From assembly GCF_023656415.1 (NCBI RefSeq), contig NZ_JAMOIL010000001.1:1-64000 (forward strand): a stretch of 64,000 nt of DNA, given 5' to 3'. Origin of the DNA: Nocardioides bruguierae. Lineage in GTDB: Bacteria; Actinomycetota; Actinomycetes; Propionibacteriales; Nocardioidaceae. This document shows, piece by piece, positions 46,825 to 55,637 of this stretch. The notes beneath the pieces were generated by a model. That model was given only the letters and a program-made list of their open reading frames with translations, ran no database searches and was not told the DNA's origin. The first letter of the stretch is position 1; the number at the start of each line of letters is the position of its first letter. The position numbers and the translations under genes were made by a program.

Positions 46825-47917
46825 GGGGAGCCGCGTCCGTGGTGGGCCGGCCGACGGGCCGGCGCACCAGCAGCACGGAACCGACCGCCCCGACGACGAG
46901 CCAGCCGGCGAGCACCAGGAGGCCCCAGCCGCCTCCGGTGCCGCCGAGCGGGCCGTCGAAGTAGACCGTGTCCCGCACCAGGGTCGTCGTGGCGCCGTTG
47001 GGCAGCCAGGGCCCGAGGACGCGGAAGAACGCCGGCAGCAGCGGCTGCTGGTAGGCGCCGCCCGCGCTGGGGTTGCCCAGGATGACGAACAGGGCGATCG
47101 CGGCGCCGATGCCGAGCGTGCCCAGCAGGGCCTGGAGCGTGAGCGTCACCGCGGCCACCGCCAGCACCGTCAGGCTGCCGACCAGGCCCAGGGGCAGCAG
47201 GTGCCCCGACCACACGCCCAGCGCGTCGGTGACCACCCAGGAGCCCCCGAAGCCGCCCAGCAGCGCGTAGGGCACCAGCACGGCCAGCCGCACGAGCGCG
47301 TGCCGGCGTCCTCGGGCCCGGGAGCCGTCGGCGATGCCGACGAGGCTCGCCACCAGGTAGCCGCCCACCACCCAGCCCAGGGCCAGGTAGAAGCCGGAGA
47401 GCCCCCGTGCGTCCCCGTCCGAGACCGGGACGACGTCGCTGACCGTCACGGTGCGACCCTGGTCGGCCTCGACCGCCGTCACGACCTGCTCCACGGCGCT
47501 CGCCAACGACGTGCCGCCACCGGAGGCGATGACGAGCAGGTCGGAGTCGGCGTCGGGCCGCAGCACCAGCGCCGCGGTGACCGTGCCGTCGGTGACGTCC
47601 TCGCGGGCCTGGGCCGCCGTGTCCGCGGTCGCGGCCGCCAGCGGCTCGCCCTCCAGCCCGTCGAGCGCCTCGGCGACCTGGCTGCTGCCGGTGCCGGCGA
47701 CCTCGATCGTGACCGCGTGCGGGGTCGGGTCGTGGAAGGCCCCCACGTACCCGGCCACGAAGCCGAGCTGGAGCACCAGCGCCCCCAGCACCAGCAGCAC
47801 CGTGCGGCGGGAGAGCCAGGGGGAGTGGCCGGCCGGGTGCCCGGTGCCGGTGCCGGTGGTGGTGTCGGGTTCGGTCTCGGGTTCGGTCTCAGGTTCGGTC
47901 TCAGGCGGCGTCGTCAT
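46790..47917 (-). CDS. YhgE/ABC-2-type membrane protein
   Basis: A 375-residue protein with an N-terminal cytosolic tail of repeated Glu-Thr/Pro-Glu units and Thr-Gly repeats, one helix (about residues 38-58), an extracytoplasmic domain of about 120 residues ([19 protein letters not shown]), and five or more C-terminal helices with [20 protein letters not shown]. This layout and the N-P-S-A-G motif are those of ABC-2/YhgE-type permeases often regulated by a neighbouring TetR protein. It may export a lipid or drug-like compound; no ATPase is adjacent. Confidence 0.75.
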   Translation of the reverse strand: MTTPPETEPETEPETEPDTTTGTGTGHPAGHSPWLSRRTVLLVLGALVLQLGFVAGYVGAFHDPTPHAVTIEVAGTGSSQVAEALDGLEGEPLAAATADTAAQAREDVTDGTVTAALVLRPDADSDLLVIASGGGTSLASAVEQVVTAVEADQGRTVTVSDVVPVSDGDARGLSGFYLALGWVVGGYLVASLVGIADGSRARGRRHALVRLAVLVPYALLGGFGGSWVVTDALGVWSGHLLPLGLVGSLTVLAVAAVTLTLQALLGTLGIGAAIALFVILGNPSAGGAYQQPLLPAFFRVLGPWLPNGATTTLVRDTVYFDGPLGGTGGGWGLLVLAGWLVVGAVGSVLLVRRPVGRPTTDAAPLSPAPLPAARA

Positions 47918-47923
47918 GCCTCC

Positions 47924-47961
47924 ACGTTACGATGCAGAATGCATTCAATACAAAGTGCATC
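47924..47961 (-). promoter_or_regulatory. Divergent promoter region with palindromic operator for the TetR regulator
   Basis: On the minus strand TTGTAT (47953-47948) and TAACGT (47929-47924) are 18 nt apart, and the permease ATG follows the -10 by 6 nt. The perfect palindrome GAATGCATTC (47937-47946) lies in the spacer, and outer arms GATGCA (47931-47936) and TGCATC (47956-47961) extend the symmetry. An operator here would block the permease promoter. The segment is AT-rich against its surroundings. Confidence 0.6.
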
Positions 47962-48000
47962 GAGTGTGCTGTTGGCCATGCCCGGAGGCAGGATGCCGTC

Positions 48001-48603
48001 ATGACCGCCGCCCCGCGCCGCCGCGAGCAGACACGTGCCCGGCTGGTGGAGGCCGCCTCGGACCTGGTCGACGAGACGGGGTCGGTCTCCTGGGGCGTGC
48101 AGGACGTCTGCCGCCGCGCGGGGTTCACCCGTGGCGCGTTCTACTCGAACTTCTCCGACCTCGAGGAGCTGCTCGTCGCCGTGTGGGGCGAGCGGGCCGA
48201 GGCGCTGGTGACCCACCTGGAGGCGGAGGTCGCCGGCAGGGTCGCCGCAGGCCCGCTCGACCTCGAGCGAGCCGTGGCCGACGTCGTCGCCGTGCTGCCG
48301 CTGCGGCCGGCCTACGCGGTGGCCCGCATGTCGCTCCTGGCCAGCGCCGCCACGTCCGACGCGGCGCGCGAGGTGGTCGCGGAGCACCAGCGGGTGCTGC
48401 GCGCCCGGCTCGGCCCCCTGCTGGTGGCCGCCGTCGAGGGTGCCGGCCGTCGACCCACCGTGGAGGCGGGCGAGCTCGCGGACCTGCTGATGGCCGCCGT
48501 CGACGGTGCCCTGCTGCAGGCCGGCGTGGACGGGCGCGAGCCCTCCGCCGCCGTCCTGGCGCCCGCGCGGGTCGTGCTGCTGGGCGCCTCCGTTCCCGTC
48601 TGA
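48001..48603 (+). CDS. TetR-family transcriptional regulator
   Basis: A 200-residue repressor with a TetR helix-turn-helix (residues about 8-52): RARLVEAASDLV, VQDVCRRAGFTRGAFYSNFSDLEELL, where the T-R-G-A-F-Y-x-x-F segment is the recognition helix. The C-terminal ligand domain is divergent. It probably represses the divergent permease gene through the palindrome at 47937-47946. The ATG at 48001 is set by AGGA 7 nt upstream; an open frame further upstream covers the operator and is not coding. Confidence 0.88.
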   Translation: MTAAPRRREQTRARLVEAASDLVDETGSVSWGVQDVCRRAGFTRGAFYSNFSDLEELLVAVWGERAEALVTHLEAEVAGRVAAGPLDLERAVADVVAVLPLRPAYAVARMSLLASAATSDAAREVVAEHQRVLRARLGPLLVAAVEGAGRRPTVEAGELADLLMAAVDGALLQAGVDGREPSAAVLAPARVVLLGASVPV

Positions 48604-48669
48604 CCCCCGCAGGGCGTCCGCCCACCCCTGTGGGCGCGCTGTCGGCTGGGTCGGGGCGGGTCGCCGACC

Positions 48670-48675
48670 TAGCAT
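48670..48675 (+). promoter_or_regulatory. -10 element of a leaderless coaE promoter
   Basis: TAGCAT ends 7 nt before the ATG at 48683. Confidence 0.55.
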
Positions 48676-48682
48676 GTGCCGC

Positions 48683-49288
48683 ATGCGGGTGGGCCTGACC
48701 GGAGGAGTGGCCTCGGGCAAGAGCACCGTCGCGGCGCTGCTGGCCGAGGCCGGTGCGGTGATCGTCGACGCCGACCGCCTGGCCCGCGAGGTCGTCGAGC
48801 CGGGCACCCCCGGGCTCGAGGCGGTCGTCGCGTCGTTCGGCGCCGGCGTCCTCGCCGAGGACGGCGGCCTCGACCGCCCCGCGCTGGGACGCCTCGTCTT
48901 CGGCGACCCCGACGCCCGCGCCCGCCTGGAGGCGATCATCCACCCGCTCGTCCGCGCCCGGGGCGCGGAGCTGGAGGAGGCGGCCCGGGCCGAGCACGGC
49001 CCCGACGCCCTGGTGGTCCACGACATCCCGCTGCTGGCCGAGACCGGCCGCGCGGGGGAGTTCGACGCCGTCCTCGTCGTCGACGCGCCTGACGACGTCC
49101 GCATCGAGCGGATGGTCTCCACCCGTGGCTGGACCCCGGAGGAGGCCGCCGCCCGCATCGCCGCGCAGGCCACGCGCGAGGCGCGTCTGGCCGTCGCCAC
49201 GCACGTCGTGGAGAACACCGGCACCCGCGAGGACCTGCGCGAGCGCGTCGCCGCGGTGCTGGCCCGGCTGCAGGAGGACGCCCGGTGA
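48683..49288 (+). CDS. coaE: Dephospho-CoA kinase
   Basis: A 201-residue kinase for the last step of coenzyme A synthesis. P-loop GLTGGVASGKST at residues 4-15, VDADRLAREVVEPG, HPLVR and the VHDIPLLAETG motif are all typical. The start at 48683 follows a leaderless -10; an ATG at 48674 overlaps that element. Normal length, without the C-terminal GrpB-like extension found in some actinobacteria. Overlaps the next gene by GTGA. Confidence 0.95.
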   Translation: MRVGLTGGVASGKSTVAALLAEAGAVIVDADRLAREVVEPGTPGLEAVVASFGAGVLAEDGGLDRPALGRLVFGDPDARARLEAIIHPLVRARGAELEEAARAEHGPDALVVHDIPLLAETGRAGEFDAVLVVDAPDDVRIERMVSTRGWTPEEAAARIAAQATREARLAVATHVVENTGTREDLRERVAAVLARLQEDAR

Positions 49289-50727
49289 ACGGCCCCGAGG
49301 GGGAGCGCCCCGTGGACCGGACGCCGCACCGCCACCGCGGCCTGCGCCCGCGCCGCAGCCGCCGTGGCGTCGTGCTGGGCGGCCTGGGGCTGCTCGGCGC
49401 CGGCGCGCTGGGTTCCGCGGCTGCCTGGGCCGGCACCCGGTTGACGGGAAGTGGCGGGGACGTCGCCTCGGAGGCGACCGGGTCGCCGGTGGCCCGGCGC
49501 AGCAGCGGGCCCAGTGGGACGGACGAGCCCGAGACCAGCACCGACACCGGTATCGACACCGGCGACACCGCCGCGGACGCCGACACCCCCACGTCGTGGG
49601 GCCCCACCCTGGGCGAGGTCGAGCAGGCCCGTGCCCTGGTGGCGGAGATGTCCGCGGCCGCGCTGGCCGGGCAGGTGATCGTGGGCCGCTTCGCCTCGCC
49701 CGACCCGACGGTGCCCGCTGCGCTCGTGCGCGACCTCGGTCTGGCCGGGGTCTGCGTCACCCCCGACAGCGTCACCGACGGCGAGCAGGTGCGGGCGCTG
49801 ACCGCGGCGGTCGAGGCCGCCGTCCGCGAGACCCGCCCCGACGTGCCCGCCGTCATCGGCGTGGACGAGGAGGGCGGCAGCGTCTCCCACCTCTCCGGGG
49901 TCGCCACCACCTTCCCGGCCTTCGCCACCGCCGGCGTGGCCGTCACCGCGTCGGGCGGGGCGGGTCGCCGCGCGGTGCGCGAGGCCGCTCGCTGGACCGG
50001 CACCGAGCTCCGCGGCCTGGGCTTCACCTGGGTCTTCGCCCCGGTCGCCGACGTCACCGTGGGCGCCGCGGACGTCACCATCGGCACGCGCTCGCCGTCC
50101 TCGGACCCCGAGGTGGCCGCGACCGCGGTGACCTCCGCCGTCCGCGGCTACGAGCGGGCCGGCATCGTCAGCACCCCCAAGCACTTCCCGGGGCACGGCT
50201 CGGCGACCGTCGACTCCCACGAGAGCCTGCCGGTGATCACGTCCTCGCTGGAGGACCTTCGCGCCCGCGACCTGGTGCCGTTCGAGGCCGCCGTGGCGGC
50301 CGGGGCGCCGGCCATCATGGTCGGGCACCTCGACGTCACGGCGCTCGAGACCGAGGGGCTCCCCACGAGCCTGGCGCCGGAGGCCTACGCCTACCTGCGC
50401 GAGGAGCTCGGCTTCGAGGGCGTGGCGATCACCGACTCCCTCGGGATGGGCGCGGTGATGGCGACCCCCGGGTCGGCGGTGAAGGCGCTGGCTGCCGGCG
50501 CCGACCTGCTGCTGATGCCGGCGGACACCACCGCCACGCACGACAACCTGCGGCGGGCCATCCTCGACGGCCGGGTCCCGCGGGAGCGGGCCGAGGAGGC
50601 GGCGACGCGGGTGGTGGCGCTCCAGCTGTGGCAGGCGCGGGCGGCCGCGGCCACCCCGGTGCCCGAGGACGTGACGGTCCGGACGCAGCAGGCCGCCGCG
50701 GATCTCTCCACGGCGGCCTACGGCTGA
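49285..50727 (+). CDS. Exported glycoside hydrolase family 3 protein (NagZ-like)
   Basis: A 480-residue protein with a twin-arginine-type signal (SRRGVVL followed by a Gly/Ala-rich hydrophobic stretch, residues about 25-50), an acidic Thr/Asp linker and a GH3 domain. VIGVDEEGGSVSHLS, STPKHFPGHGSATVDSHESLP (His-Asp acid/base pair) and ITDSLGMGAVMA (nucleophile Asp) match beta-N-acetylhexosaminidases. It should act outside the membrane on peptidoglycan fragments or GlcNAc-glycans. Translationally coupled to coaE. Tat export rather than Sec is inferred from the Arg pair. Confidence 0.85.
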   Translation: MNGPEGERPVDRTPHRHRGLRPRRSRRGVVLGGLGLLGAGALGSAAAWAGTRLTGSGGDVASEATGSPVARRSSGPSGTDEPETSTDTGIDTGDTAADADTPTSWGPTLGEVEQARALVAEMSAAALAGQVIVGRFASPDPTVPAALVRDLGLAGVCVTPDSVTDGEQVRALTAAVEAAVRETRPDVPAVIGVDEEGGSVSHLSGVATTFPAFATAGVAVTASGGAGRRAVREAARWTGTELRGLGFTWVFAPVADVTVGAADVTIGTRSPSSDPEVAATAVTSAVRGYERAGIVSTPKHFPGHGSATVDSHESLPVITSSLEDLRARDLVPFEAAVAAGAPAIMVGHLDVTALETEGLPTSLAPEAYAYLREELGFEGVAITDSLGMGAVMATPGSAVKALAAGADLLLMPADTTATHDNLRRAILDGRVPRERAEEAATRVVALQLWQARAAAATPVPEDVTVRTQQAAADLSTAAYG

Positions 50728-50746
50728 GGCTGGTCCGGCCGGCGGC

Positions 50747-51715
50747 TCAGGCGGCCCCGGCAGCCAGGTCCGGGTCGGCGAAGCGGCGCAGCTTCTGCAG
50801 CGCCTCCCGCTCCAGCTGGCGCACCCGCTCGGCGGAGATGCCGTGCTTGGCGCCGATGTCGGCCAGCTTGTGCTGACGGCCGTCGGCGAGGCCGTAGCGG
50901 GCGCGGATGATGTCGGCGGCGCGCGTGTCGAGCTGCTCGACGAGCGTGTTCAGCCGGTCGCGGGACTCGATGTCGAGCACCGTCAGGTCCGGGCCGGGCG
51001 TGGTCTCCTGCGCCATCAGGTCGCCGAGGCTGGTGTCGCCGTCCTCGTCCACCGGGGTGTCGAGGGAGACGTGCTCCCGACCCCAGGAGAGCAGGTCGAT
51101 GACGCGCTCCACGTCCATGTCGAGCTCGGCGGCGATCTCCTCGGGCTCCGGGTCGCGGCCGAGCTGACGCTCCAGGGTGCGGCGTGCGCCGCCGACCTGG
51201 TTGAGCTCCTCGACCACGTGGACGGGCAGCCGGACGACGCGGGCCTGCTGGGCGATGCCGCGCGTGATGGCCTGGCGGACCCACCAGGTGGCGTAGGTGG
51301 AGAACTTGTAGCCCTTGGAGTAGTCGAACTTCTCCACGGCGCGGATGAGGCCGGTGTTGCCCTCCTGGATGAGGTCGAGCATTGGCATCTGCGCCCGGCC
51401 GTACTTGCGGGCGATGGAGACCACCAGCCGCAGGTTCGCGGTGATGAACTCCTGGACGGCCCTCTCGCCCTCCTCGGCGAGCCACTCCAGCTCCTCGCGG
51501 GTGGCGCGGCCGGGGGCACCACCCTTGGCCCGGCCGACGCGGCCGGTGTCGAGCAGGTGCTGGGCGTAGAGACCGGCCTCGATCGCCTGGGACAGCTCGA
51601 CCTCTCGGGCAGCGTCGAGCAGGGGGTTGCGGGCGATCTCATCCAGGTACAGGCCGACGCTGTCCCGGCCCTCGATCTCGCGCGTGGTGCTGCGGTTGGC
51701 GGTGCTGGTGGCCAT
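50747..51715 (-). CDS. Group 2 (principal-like, SigB/HrdD-type) sigma factor
   Basis: A 322-residue sigma-70-family protein with regions 1.2-4.2 but without region 1.1. [14 protein letters not shown] (1.2), [21 protein letters not shown] and [14 protein letters not shown] (2.2-2.4), and [20 protein letters not shown] (4.2) match RpoD-like factors, so it should read promoters like those of the primary sigma. In actinobacteria such non-essential factors serve stress and stationary phase. A GGGAAT-N18-GTTG promoter upstream suggests induction by a thiol/heat-stress ECF sigma. GGAGGG precedes the ATG. Confidence 0.9.
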   Translation of the reverse strand: MATSTANRSTTREIEGRDSVGLYLDEIARNPLLDAAREVELSQAIEAGLYAQHLLDTGRVGRAKGGAPGRATREELEWLAEEGERAVQEFITANLRLVVSIARKYGRAQMPMLDLIQEGNTGLIRAVEKFDYSKGYKFSTYATWWVRQAITRGIAQQARVVRLPVHVVEELNQVGGARRTLERQLGRDPEPEEIAAELDMDVERVIDLLSWGREHVSLDTPVDEDGDTSLGDLMAQETTPGPDLTVLDIESRDRLNTLVEQLDTRAADIIRARYGLADGRQHKLADIGAKHGISAERVRQLEREALQKLRRFADPDLAAGAA

Positions 51716-51760
51716 GAACCCTCCTCTGCGCGTGGACGATCGGGGACGTCCACACTGATC

Positions 51761-51788
51761 CAACGACCCTGGGGTTGCCCGGATTCCC
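51761..51788 (-). promoter_or_regulatory. SigR/SigH-type ECF promoter of the sigma gene
   Basis: On the minus strand GGGAAT (51788-51783) and GTTG (51764-51761) are separated by exactly 18 nt, matching the SigR (Streptomyces) and SigH (Mycobacterium) consensus GGGAAT-N18-GTT. Predicted leader to the ATG at 51715 is about 40 nt. Confidence 0.7.
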
Positions 51789-51809
51789 ACCGGCCAACCC
51801 ACCCTTGCG

Positions 51810-51848
51810 GTGGGCCCTTCACCTCCAGCGACGAACGGAAGGGCCCAC
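51810..51848 (-). terminator. 11-bp perfect inverted repeat between peptidase and sigma genes
   Basis: GTGGGCCCTTC (51810-51820) and GAAGGGCCCAC (51838-51848) flank a 17-nt loop. It lies about 90 bp after the stop of the minus-strand peptidase and just upstream of the SigR-type promoter, so it could terminate the peptidase transcript. No T-tract. A protein site is the alternative. Confidence 0.5.
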
Positions 51849-51939
51849 GAGTTGCACCGCAAGACAACTCTCAGTGTCTTCTCAGCACCTCACCTGGGCA
51901 GAGGTGTCCCAGGTCACATCCCGGTGCTGCCGGGCAGGC

Positions 51940-54150
51940 TCAGCGCGGGTCGATGCCGGCGAGGCCCATCCGGTCCAGCATCCACGCGAGGGCGAACGCG
52001 CGGTCCTTCCACGCCTTGTACCGGCCGGAGACGCCACCGTGGCCGCCGGACATCTCGGTGCGCAGGAGCACCTCGGGGCGCCGGTCGGGCACCGAGGCGC
52101 GCAGGCGGGCCACCCACTTCGTGGGCTCCACGTAGAGCACGCGGGTGTCGTTGACGCTGGTCTCGGCGAGGATCGGCGGGTACGGCCCCGAGGTGACGTT
52201 GTCGTACGGCGCGTAGGAGGCGATGTAGTCGTAGACCTCGGCGTCGGCCTCGGGGTTGCCCCACTCGTCGTACTCGGTGACGGTCAGCGGCAGCGTCGCG
52301 TCCAGCATGGTCGTGAGGTTGTCGACGAACGGGACGCCGGCGACGATCCCCGCGAACATCTCCGGTGCCTGGGTCGCGACCGCACCCATCAGCAGCCCGC
52401 CGGCGCTCGCGCCCTCGGCGACCAGCGTCTCCGGGCTGGACCAGCCGGCCTCCACGAGGTGCCGCGCGCAGGCGACGAAGTCGGTGAAGGTGTTCTGCTT
52501 GTGAGCCATCTTGCCGTCGTCGTACCAGTGGCGACCCATCTCGCCGCCGCCGCGGACGTGCGCGATGGCGAAGGCCGCGCCCCTGTCCAGCAGTGAGAGC
52601 CGGGCGATGGAGAAGTAGGGGTCGATGGACGCCTCGTAGGAGCCGTAGCCGTAGAGCAGCGTCGGCACCGGGCCGTCGGCGTTCGCGCCCGTGCGCGCCA
52701 CGAGCGAGATCGGCACCCGCGTCCCGTCGGGGGACGTCGCCCAGAGCCGGTGCTCCTCGTAGTCGTCCGGGTCGTAGCCGCCCAGCACCGGGGTGCGGCG
52801 CCGCGGGGTGAGCGTGCGGCTGCGCACGTCGTAGTCGTAGATGCTCGCCGGGTGCGCCATCGAGGTGTAGCCCAGGCGCAGCACCGGCTGGTCGAAGACG
52901 GGGTTGCCCGAGGCACCGACCGTGTAGACCTCGGCGTCGAAGTGGACGAGGTAGTCGTCGCTGATGCCGTTCTCGTCCAGGTCCAGGACGCGCAGCTGGG
53001 TCAGGCCGTCGCTGCGCTGGTGGACGACCAGGTGGCCGGCGAACGCGTCGACGTCCTCCAGCCGGGTGCTGGCGTCGTGCGGGATGAGGGCCGTCCAGCC
53101 CTCGCGAGGCGTCGGCGCGGCGGGCGTGCGGGCCAGCTCGTAGTCCGGGCCGGTGGCGTTGTGCAGCACCAGGAAGCAGTCCTCGCCGCCGATCACGGCG
53201 TGCTCGAGGTTGTAGTCGACGCCCTCGGTGCGCGCGCAGAACAGCTGCCACCCGGCGTCCTCGTCCTCGGCGTCGAGGAAGCGGTACTCCGAGGTGGTCT
53301 TCGAGCCCGCGGCGAGCACGAGGAAGCGGTCGGAGCGCGAGCGGCCCACCCCGACGAAGAAGCGCTCGTCGGTCTCGTGGTGCACCAGGTCGTCGGTGTC
53401 CTGGCTCGTGCCCAGGGTGTGGCGCCAGACCTTGTCGGCGCGCCAGGACTCGTCGACGGTCGTGTAGTAGAGGTGGGTGCCGGAGCGGTCCCACGTGCCG
53501 CCGCCCAGCGCCCCCTCGATGACGTCCTCGAGGATCTCGCCGGTCGCCAGGACCTTCACCCGGATCGTGTAGCGCTCGTCGCCGACGGTGTCGACGGCCC
53601 AGGCCAGGTAGGTGCCGTCCGGGCTGATCGCGGCGCCGCCCAGGGAGAAGAACTCGTGGCCCTCGGCCAGGGCGTCGAGGTCGAGCAGGACCTCCTCGCC
53701 GGGCAGCGCGGGCTGGCCGTGGGCGGCGTCCTCGGCCGGGGTCGGGGGCGTCCAGTCGTCGGGGTCCGTCACCGGCACCCGGCAGGTGGCGCCGTACTCG
53801 CGGCCCTCGAAGGAGCGCGAGTAGTACCAGTGGCCTCGGTTGCGGGTGGGCACCGACAGGTCGGTCTCGCGGGTGCGGGTGCGGATCTCCTCGAACAGGC
53901 TCTCGCGCAGGTCCGCCAGGTGTGCGGTGCTCGCCTGGGTCCACGCGTTCTCGGCGGCCAGGTAGCCGGTCACCTCGTCGCTGTCCTTGGCCCGTAGCCA
54001 CTCGTACTCGTCGGTGCGCACGCGCCCGTGGATCTCGCGGGTGGTGGTGCGGGTGGCGGCCAGCGGGGGCTCGCTCGGCTGCACGGCGGGGATCTGGGCG
54101 GGGACCTGCTCGGGCTGCTGGTCGGGCAGGGGGGAGGAGTCGGTCGCCAT
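51940..54150 (-). CDS. Prolyl oligopeptidase-family protease (oligopeptidase B, PtrB)
   Basis: A 736-residue S9A peptidase. The N-terminal part (REIHGRVRTDEYEWLRA, then RGHWYYSR) and a seven-bladed propeller precede the alpha/beta hydrolase domain: LLYGYGSYEASIDPYFS, HVRGGGEMGRHWYDDGK, the nucleophile Ser in EGASAGGLLMG, and the catalytic His in MSGGHGGVSGR. This is the oligopeptidase B pattern, which cleaves after basic residues in short peptides in the cytosol. Length is standard; no signal peptide. Confidence 0.92.
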   Translation of the reverse strand: MATDSSPLPDQQPEQVPAQIPAVQPSEPPLAATRTTTREIHGRVRTDEYEWLRAKDSDEVTGYLAAENAWTQASTAHLADLRESLFEEIRTRTRETDLSVPTRNRGHWYYSRSFEGREYGATCRVPVTDPDDWTPPTPAEDAAHGQPALPGEEVLLDLDALAEGHEFFSLGGAAISPDGTYLAWAVDTVGDERYTIRVKVLATGEILEDVIEGALGGGTWDRSGTHLYYTTVDESWRADKVWRHTLGTSQDTDDLVHHETDERFFVGVGRSRSDRFLVLAAGSKTTSEYRFLDAEDEDAGWQLFCARTEGVDYNLEHAVIGGEDCFLVLHNATGPDYELARTPAAPTPREGWTALIPHDASTRLEDVDAFAGHLVVHQRSDGLTQLRVLDLDENGISDDYLVHFDAEVYTVGASGNPVFDQPVLRLGYTSMAHPASIYDYDVRSRTLTPRRRTPVLGGYDPDDYEEHRLWATSPDGTRVPISLVARTGANADGPVPTLLYGYGSYEASIDPYFSIARLSLLDRGAAFAIAHVRGGGEMGRHWYDDGKMAHKQNTFTDFVACARHLVEAGWSSPETLVAEGASAGGLLMGAVATQAPEMFAGIVAGVPFVDNLTTMLDATLPLTVTEYDEWGNPEADAEVYDYIASYAPYDNVTSGPYPPILAETSVNDTRVLYVEPTKWVARLRASVPDRRPEVLLRTEMSGGHGGVSGRYKAWKDRAFALAWMLDRMGLAGIDPR

Positions 54151-54157
54151 GTCCGCG

Positions 54158-54163
54158 AGCCTA
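54158..54163 (-). promoter_or_regulatory. -10 element of the leaderless oligopeptidase promoter
   Basis: TAGGCT on the minus strand ends 7 nt before the ATG at 54150. The divergent pxpA promoter starts 32 bp away. Confidence 0.5.
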
Positions 54164-54194
54164 GGTGGTGCCACCACCGCCCCTGTGGTTGCCC

Positions 54195-54200
54195 TACCGT
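54195..54200 (+). promoter_or_regulatory. -10 element of the leaderless pxpA promoter
   Basis: TACCGT ends 7 nt before the ATG at 54208. Confidence 0.5.
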
Positions 54201-54207
54201 GCGGAAC

Positions 54208-54948
54208 ATGGCCGTCACCGACCTGTCCGGACCGGACCTCTCCACCGCGCGGAGCACGGTGGACCTCAACGCCGACCTGGGCGAGGAGGTCACCGACGAC
54301 GAGGCGCTGCTGACGGTCGTGACCAGCGCCAACGTGGCCTGCGGGTTCCACGCCGGGTCACCGGCGATCATGCGGGCGGTCTGCGAGGGCGCGGTGGCCC
54401 GCGGGGTCTCGATCGGGGCCCAGGTCTCCTACGCCGACCGCGAGGGGTTCGGACGTCGGCCGCTCGACGTGCCGCACCGCGTGCTGCGCGCCCAGGTGGC
54501 CGAGCAGGCCGGCCTGCTGGCGGACCTCGCCCGCGCCGCCGGGGGAGCGGTGGCCTACCTCAAGCCCCACGGTGCGCTCTACCACCGCACGCGCACCGAC
54601 CACGAGCAGGCGGACGCGGTGTGGGCCGGCTGGGTCGACGCGGGGCTGGGCGCCCTGCCCGTCCTCGGGATGCCCGGTGCGCTGCTCACCCTCGCCGCGA
54701 GCACCGGGCGCGGGGTGCGGCACGAGGGCTTCCCGGACCGCGCCTACACCCCCGACGGCGCGCTCGTCGACCGCTCCCTGCCCGGCGCGGTGATCACCGA
54801 CGGCCCCGAGATCGCCTCGCGCGCGCTCGTCCTGGCGCCGACCGTCGACTCGCTGTGCCTGCACGGCGACCACCCCGGCGCGGTCGAGCACGCCCGCGAG
54901 GTGCGCGCAGCGCTCGAGGCCGCCGGCTGGCGGCTGGCGGGCCTGTGA
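54208..54948 (+). CDS. pxpA: 5-oxoprolinase subunit A (LamB/YcsF family)
   Basis: A 246-residue member of the LamB/YcsF family with VDLNADLGE (residues 18-26), SANVACGFHAGSP and AYLKPHGALYH, the conserved metal/substrate region. Together with PxpB and PxpC it hydrolyses 5-oxoproline (pyroglutamate) to glutamate with ATP, removing this spontaneous by-product of glutamine and glutamyl peptides. It overlaps pxpB by GTGA, so the three subunits are made together. Leaderless start. Confidence 0.93.
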   Translation: MAVTDLSGPDLSTARSTVDLNADLGEEVTDDEALLTVVTSANVACGFHAGSPAIMRAVCEGAVARGVSIGAQVSYADREGFGRRPLDVPHRVLRAQVAEQAGLLADLARAAGGAVAYLKPHGALYHRTRTDHEQADAVWAGWVDAGLGALPVLGMPGALLTLAASTGRGVRHEGFPDRAYTPDGALVDRSLPGAVITDGPEIASRALVLAPTVDSLCLHGDHPGAVEHAREVRAALEAAGWRLAGL

Positions 54949-55637
54949 CCGCCGGCCGCGTCCCCGGGCTCGCGCCCGCGTTCCTCCCCGCGGGCCCCAC
55001 CGCGCTGCTGGTCGACCTGCCCGGCGCGGCGGCCGGGGAGGCGGCCTCGTTGGCCGCCCACGTGCGTGCCGGTTCGGTCGCCGCCGGGCTGAGCCTGCTC
55101 GACGTCGTGCCCGGCGCCGCCACCGTGCTGCTCGACGGGCTCGACCTGCCGGCGGAGCTGGGGGCGGTCCGAGCCCTGGTCGCCTCCTGGTCGCCCTCCC
55201 GGCACGGGGACGTGGCGCCGGGCCGCCTGGTGGAGGTGCCCGTCGTGTACGACGGCGAGGACCTCGCGGACGTGGCCGGCGCCTGGGGCTGCAGCGTCGA
55301 GGAGGTCGTGGCCCGCCACACCGGGGCCGAGCTCGTCAGCGCCTTCTGCGGGTTCGCCCCCGGCTTCGCCTACCTCACCGGCCTCGGGTCCGCCGACCCG
55401 CGGCGCCCGGGGGAGACCACCTGGCCCTGGTCGGTGCCGCGCCGTGCCTCCCCGCGTCCCCGGGTGCCGGCGGGCTCGGTCGCGCTCGCGGGTGGCTGGT
55501 GCGGGGTCTACCCGACCGCGTCGCCGGGCGGCTGGCAGCTGATCGGCCGCACCGACCTGGACCTGTGGGACGTCGCGGCCGACCAGCCCGCGCTGCTGGC
55601 CCCGGGCACGCGCGTCCGGTTCGTGGCGGTGCGATGA
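54945..55637 (+). CDS. pxpB: 5-oxoprolinase subunit B (KipI-like)
   Basis: A 230-residue allophanate-hydrolase-subunit-1-type protein. VEVPVVYDGEDLADVA, the SAFCGFAPGFAYLTGL motif (residues about 127-142) and VALAGGWCGVYPTASPGGWQLIG are diagnostic. KipI of Bacillus is a homologue. Translationally coupled to both neighbours. Confidence 0.93.
   Translation: MTAGRVPGLAPAFLPAGPTALLVDLPGAAAGEAASLAAHVRAGSVAAGLSLLDVVPGAATVLLDGLDLPAELGAVRALVASWSPSRHGDVAPGRLVEVPVVYDGEDLADVAGAWGCSVEEVVARHTGAELVSAFCGFAPGFAYLTGLGSADPRRPGETTWPWSVPRRASPRPRVPAGSVALAGGWCGVYPTASPGGWQLIGRTDLDLWDVAADQPALLAPGTRVRFVAVR

Noticed and set aside
47870..47915. CRISPR-like or regulatory tandem repeat
   Set aside because: The 12-nt repeat simply encodes the Glu-Thr-Glu-Pro tail of the permease-like protein and lacks spacers.
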